In this document: positions 60,280 to 64,000 of the stretch, in pieces
Position numbering within the stretch: position 1 is the stretch's first letter
How the letters are laid out: each line of letters starts with the position of its first letter
Origin: Biscogniauxia marginata
Taxonomy: Eukaryota > Ascomycota > Sordariomycetes > Xylariales > Xylariaceae
Length of the DNA: 64,000 nucleotides
Direction of reading: 5' to 3'
Assembly: GCA_022695795.1 (NCBI GenBank)
Contig: MU404069.1
Location: 124,001-188,000 of the forward strand
Made by a program: the position numbers and the translations under genes
The notes under the pieces: generated by a model
The model's input: the letters and a program-made list of their open reading frames with translations, nothing else
What the model was told of the DNA's origin: nothing
Databases searched by the model: none

Positions 60280-62537
60280 TCAGCGAGTCACCGGAGTCAA
60301 ATGCACATGCAAATCCGGTTTCAACCACACCCCATATGCCTTCTGGTCGTTGAGCCAGTCCTTGCTGCCATCAACGAGCCTAAGGTCGAAGTTAAACAAG
60401 ATACGTGCGAGAATGAGGCGCATTTCGGCGTACGCCAAGCTATTTGATCTGTGTTAGTCCAGTCTCGCCCCTTTTCCATTCTGTTCAACTCGCACGCAGG
60501 AGACTCACTTTCTTCCGATGCAATCGTACGGTCCCACGCTGAAGGGCCTCACCGCATCCAAGTGATCGCTCGCGAATCGGGGGTCGCCCAAGAAGCGTTC
60601 GGGGTGGAAGCCCTCGGGGTCGGTGAAGTTGTGCTCGCTCATGTGAGACGGGTATATGTATATGCTGACGACGGACTGGAAGAACAGTCAACTAATAAGG
60701 ATCGCGGAAGATCACCACCTTTTGGGGAACAGGTAAGTATTCGACTCACCCCCTTGGGAACTACATGGCCGTCGATGATCGCATCGCCATTGCTGACCAG
60801 GCGAGGAAGCCAGGAGGCGGCCGGAGGGTAGCGGCGTAGCGTCTCATTGAGACATGCAAGCATGTATGAAAGCTTATTTACGGAGGTGAGAGAGATCTCA
60901 TCGGATGATCCAAACGAAGAGCGGACCTCCTGGACCACCTTATCGTAAATATCAGGGTGAGTCAGTAGAAGGTCTACATGACGAGGTTTTGTTAGCAACC
61001 GTATTTTCTATAATCCATAAATGGCAGGCAATTATGCCCGTGGAACATTCCAGGACTTTTAAAAGTGGTAGTATGTATCTGACTTTTCAAGAACATAATC
61101 ATGTCCTGACGAAGACTAGGGGCGGAAGGTTGAAGTCAAGGTGTGACTTACAAGTCGCGCCAGTGAGAAGGGTGGCAGTCGTCTCGGAACCAGCGATAAC
61201 GAACATGTCGGCATTCGACTTCAGATGGTCAAAATCAAGGTTCTGAAATTTTTAATAATTAGTGTATCATCCCCAAAGTCAACCAAAGGATATATATATC
61301 ATACCAACTTGTCCTTGTTATGAATAAACGGCTCTATAAAGTCCGACTGCGACCCAGCCTCTATGCGTTTCGACAGCATCTCTCCTGTGATATTCAATCT
61401 ATCCTTCGTAGTCTTGGCCATGCCGGTTAGTTCAAAAATTTTCACTGTGCCATAAAGGTTAATATCTGCTTTATCGCGAATGACCCGGACCCAAAGCCGG
61501 AGAAGGATGGGTTTGTTCGTCTACGAAATAACTTACAGAGGTGTCTAGTGCTAATGCGTTTCAGCTCGTTAAGGATAGTAACATCTAGCAGTGCTTGGTT
61601 GATCATTCGCACCCAAGGACTGTAATAACGAGTGTCAGTAATTACCCTTTCCAGCAGGAATAACGGGGTATGTCTCGGGAGTAGATGTCTCCTTCCGGAA
61701 AGTAATAATTCCTGAGACATGCCAAAAGAGTAAGAAATAATTCCAGGATTCACATACTGGTAATCCGAGCCCTCGAGGCAACCAAAGTCGGACGAGAAAG
61801 CAAGTTTGCCGATGATATCAAAAGTGGTGAAATTGTCTTGTGCGAATTAGTGTGAACGGGCTGGTGCAAGTCGCTTAGACTACGGCTATCATAGGAAGTT
61901 CAACTTACACCAGTCGCGGAGGTTCAGAGCTTTCTGCCCGTTTTCACCAGCTTCGTGGAGCCTTCTGATGAGCAAGTCGACATAGGCTCCGATGACAGGC
62001 TCTTGCGAACGCATTGCTCGCTCCGAAAATCCAGGGTTGACAGTCTTCCGTAACACGGCGTGTGGCTCGGGGTCCGAATTGAACATTGTCGTCGGGACCC
62101 CCGGGGATCGATAGTAGTCCCAAGCCTTTCCTAGAATCGCACCGGAGCTATTTCGGAAGCTGTATATGTCTTTGCCCGCTTGGGCAGTGATGAAGCCCAG
62201 CGTGTTGGGGCCGGTGCGAACCACGGGCCCATATCTATCGAACAGCGATTTCATATAGTAGGGCTGTCTACCTCTGATGGTATGGTATGTGATCGGTAAT
62301 ACTGTAAAACGGTTGAGAAACGGGCCTGGATATTTGCTAAGGGGGTGGAAGAATGCATAGTAAATTGCTCTGACAACCTGGTATAGGAGCCACTGTTCGA
62401 GTTTGTGTTAGCCATTCTGTAATGTCGTGTTTGGCTTGAGGAAACGAGTGACCTACTACACCGAAAGCCAAGGTGACGAAGCCTAAGAGGGACCAGGTTT
62501 TGAAAAGTGCTATTCCTGGTAATCCCATCATGTGCAT
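60280..62537 (-). CDS. Cytochrome P450 monooxygenase (CYP65-like), 501 aa
   Basis: Heme-thiolate monooxygenase anchored in the ER. Nine exons: 62460-62537, 61909-62392, 61758-61836, 61537-61619, 61305-61444, 61152-61242, 60750-60973, 60509-60675 and 60280-60439. Every phase closes and no stop remains. The N-terminal membrane anchor runs into [16 protein letters not shown]. Next come [36 protein letters not shown], the I-helix AGSETT (305-310), the K-helix E362-x2-R365 (ETLRRYPP), [17 protein letters not shown], and the heme loop [20 protein letters not shown] with ligand Cys445. The usual Arg two residues before Cys in F-x2-G-x-R-x-C-x-G is Tyr here. The substrate cannot be predicted; relatives act in fungal secondary metabolism and detoxification. 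The gene appears intact beside two pseudogenes. Confidence 0.93.
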
Positions 62538-62650
62538 ATGGCGGTACGTACTAGCAGCTGACTTATGTAATACTAGTGATAGATCAGGTTAACGCTTATG
62601 TATAGACTGATGCCAATGCGACAGCTCTGGAGCGCGTTGCGTCCAACACT

Positions 62651-62664
62651 TAATATATATATAT
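62651..62664 (-). promoter_or_regulatory. Candidate TATA element of the P450 gene
   Basis: An alternating TA run centred about 120 bp upstream of ATG 62537. Assigned by position only. Confidence 0.3.
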
Positions 62665-62703
62665 GTTTACGGGATTCTGCCCGAAAACCCGGAGTGAGAT
62701 TGT

Positions 62704-62734
62704 GATAAATGATAAATGATAAATGATAAATGAT
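62704..62734. repeat. (GATAAAT)4.4 minisatellite
   Basis: Four complete tandem GATAAAT units plus GAT, about 170-200 bp upstream of the P450 start. The units contain GATA cores, which could bind GATA factors. Confidence 0.85.
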
Positions 62735-64000
62735 CATCACATCATCTTGCGGCGCAGATAGAGTGTCACAGAGTATTTGAAGCTGAGAACGGCCAATCAC
62801 GGACGTCTTCTTTTTCAGCTTGGGTGGGAGCCATGCTACGGAATATACGGGATAATGTTGCCGCGCAGTTAGGCGAGTGGTCGCATAGAATGTGAAAAGT
62901 TTAATGGACTCAACCTAAACTACCCACTATGGAAGATTCAATTGAGTCCCCTATAGGTATACGCATCCTAGCTGGATGGGATTTTTACTTGTACATAGCG
63001 ACATCTCTGACTTTGGCTATACTTCCGCCGCGAAAATCGATAATGAAATGACGTTACGATTGCGTCTTATGAATGCTCTATAGATACAAACAGCGATTAG
63101 TTATATGAGTTGCACCGGCCGACATGTTGCATAATTCCCAGACTATGAATTTGATGTCCCATATTCCAAATCACTCGAGAGCGCGGGTTAAGCTCGAGAG
63201 GATGATGAGTTATCCCGGCTCGGTTGGAAATATTCCACCGGGCATGGACGTCCGTACAACACAGCCACCGGCTCCGGGTTCCAAGGAATCCGAACTTATG
63301 ATCTCAAAGCTTTCATTCATCCTACCTCGGTAGGCAGATAGATATCTAGGTATATGTAGATATCGAGATTTCCTCCAACAGTAAGAGGTTATTGAGTATG
63401 ATGTATGACGCGGTTAGAGGTTGTATTGATGTGAGCCAAGAAATCCTGGGCCACTAACGACGATAAGGTTCCGATAATTATTAGTGATCTAGAGCTTGGA
63501 CCACCTGTACAGGACCATCCTGTAAGTGCGTTAGACATTAAGAATGCACAATTATGTAATGCTAATGTGATGCTAGGCAGTTACATATAACTAGTTACCT
63601 ATGATCACAGAATAAATATGCCCATAATTAGGTACGGTAGTTGTTCTTGTTAAAAGATACCTAGAACATTTATTAGGTGTCTGTTAGAAAGGCCAGAATA
63701 ATAGATGTTACGTACAGCTGGAGTTATTTATACAAGGAGGAATTATAAGAGAACCTATTAAGTACCTACCTAGCAGCGAAGCACAAGCCTCATTTTATGC
63801 ACGTGCCCTTTATTTGAATGGCCTTGCCTTGGACGACTTCCAGTTAGAATGCCCTTCAAGACCTTGCTAATAAAATTGAGCAATGGAAATAGCGTAATAC
63901 ACGAAATTTGATTTTAAGAGGGCACGCCTTGTAGAACTGTGGCCAGGAAAGCGACCTCCACAATGTATATAAGTAAATGTAGGTATGTATGAGATATATA

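Larger units (their letters stand above)
62538..64000. other. Intergenic to window end
   Basis: No gene supported. The P450 promoter is at the left; the rest is AT-rich with TACCTA words near 63763-63774. Short frames here have no motifs. Confidence 0.45.

Overview
The window is from a filamentous ascomycete (Pezizomycotina, most likely Sordariomycetes). Protein-coding genes carry short introns, mostly 50-70 nt, with GTAAGT-like donors, CTAAC branch sites and YAG acceptors. The gene set is fungal: Pkc1, Alg3, She9/Mdm33, a Clr2-type silencing factor, and a D-amino-acid oxidase ending in SKL. Family assignments come from reading translated motifs. No search was run, so the order (possibly Xylariales) is a guess.

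Left part (1-25.6 kb). The window opens inside the AP-2 sigma clathrin-adaptor gene (minus). Next come a decayed short-chain dehydrogenase relic and a chromodomain remnant of a Ty3/gypsy element. A three-exon Clr2-like heterochromatin-silencing gene follows at 3.3-5.2 kb. From 5.2 to 24 kb the sequence is gene-poor. It holds one small secreted cysteine-rich protein gene (7.6 kb), one conserved gene with three zinc-ribbon modules (16.0-17.2 kb), several homopolymer and microsatellite tracts, and some perfect inverted repeats. D-amino-acid oxidase lies at 24.0-25.3 kb.

Central part (25.6-48 kb) is conserved core genome: ALG3 (N-glycan precursor assembly) tail-to-tail with an eIF1A-like S1/OB-fold gene; a four-TM proline-rich membrane protein; a low-complexity hypothetical protein; a DUF924-like protein; protein kinase C (pkc1, seven exons, 1157 aa); mitochondrial inner-membrane She9/Mdm33; a HAD phosphatase of the yeast YNL010W type; and an MFS transporter of the Bsc6-like type.

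Right part (48-64 kb) is AT-rich and accessory. It holds a fungal-specific F-box-like gene, an atypical Ser/Thr kinase, a nitrilase, a frameshifted alpha/beta-hydrolase pseudogene, a truncated MFS pseudogene and an intact nine-exon cytochrome P450. The last five together look like a partly decayed catabolic or secondary-metabolism neighbourhood, with two enzymes intact and the hydrolase and transporter dead.

Exon boundaries were derived by hand from splice motifs and reading phase. Each complete spliced model gives an uninterrupted frame divisible by three. I found no clearly new multi-gene system. The items most worth a second look are the cysteine-rich secreted peptide with regularly increasing Cys spacing, the partly decayed cluster, the three-module zinc-ribbon gene and the palindromes in the gene-poor interval.
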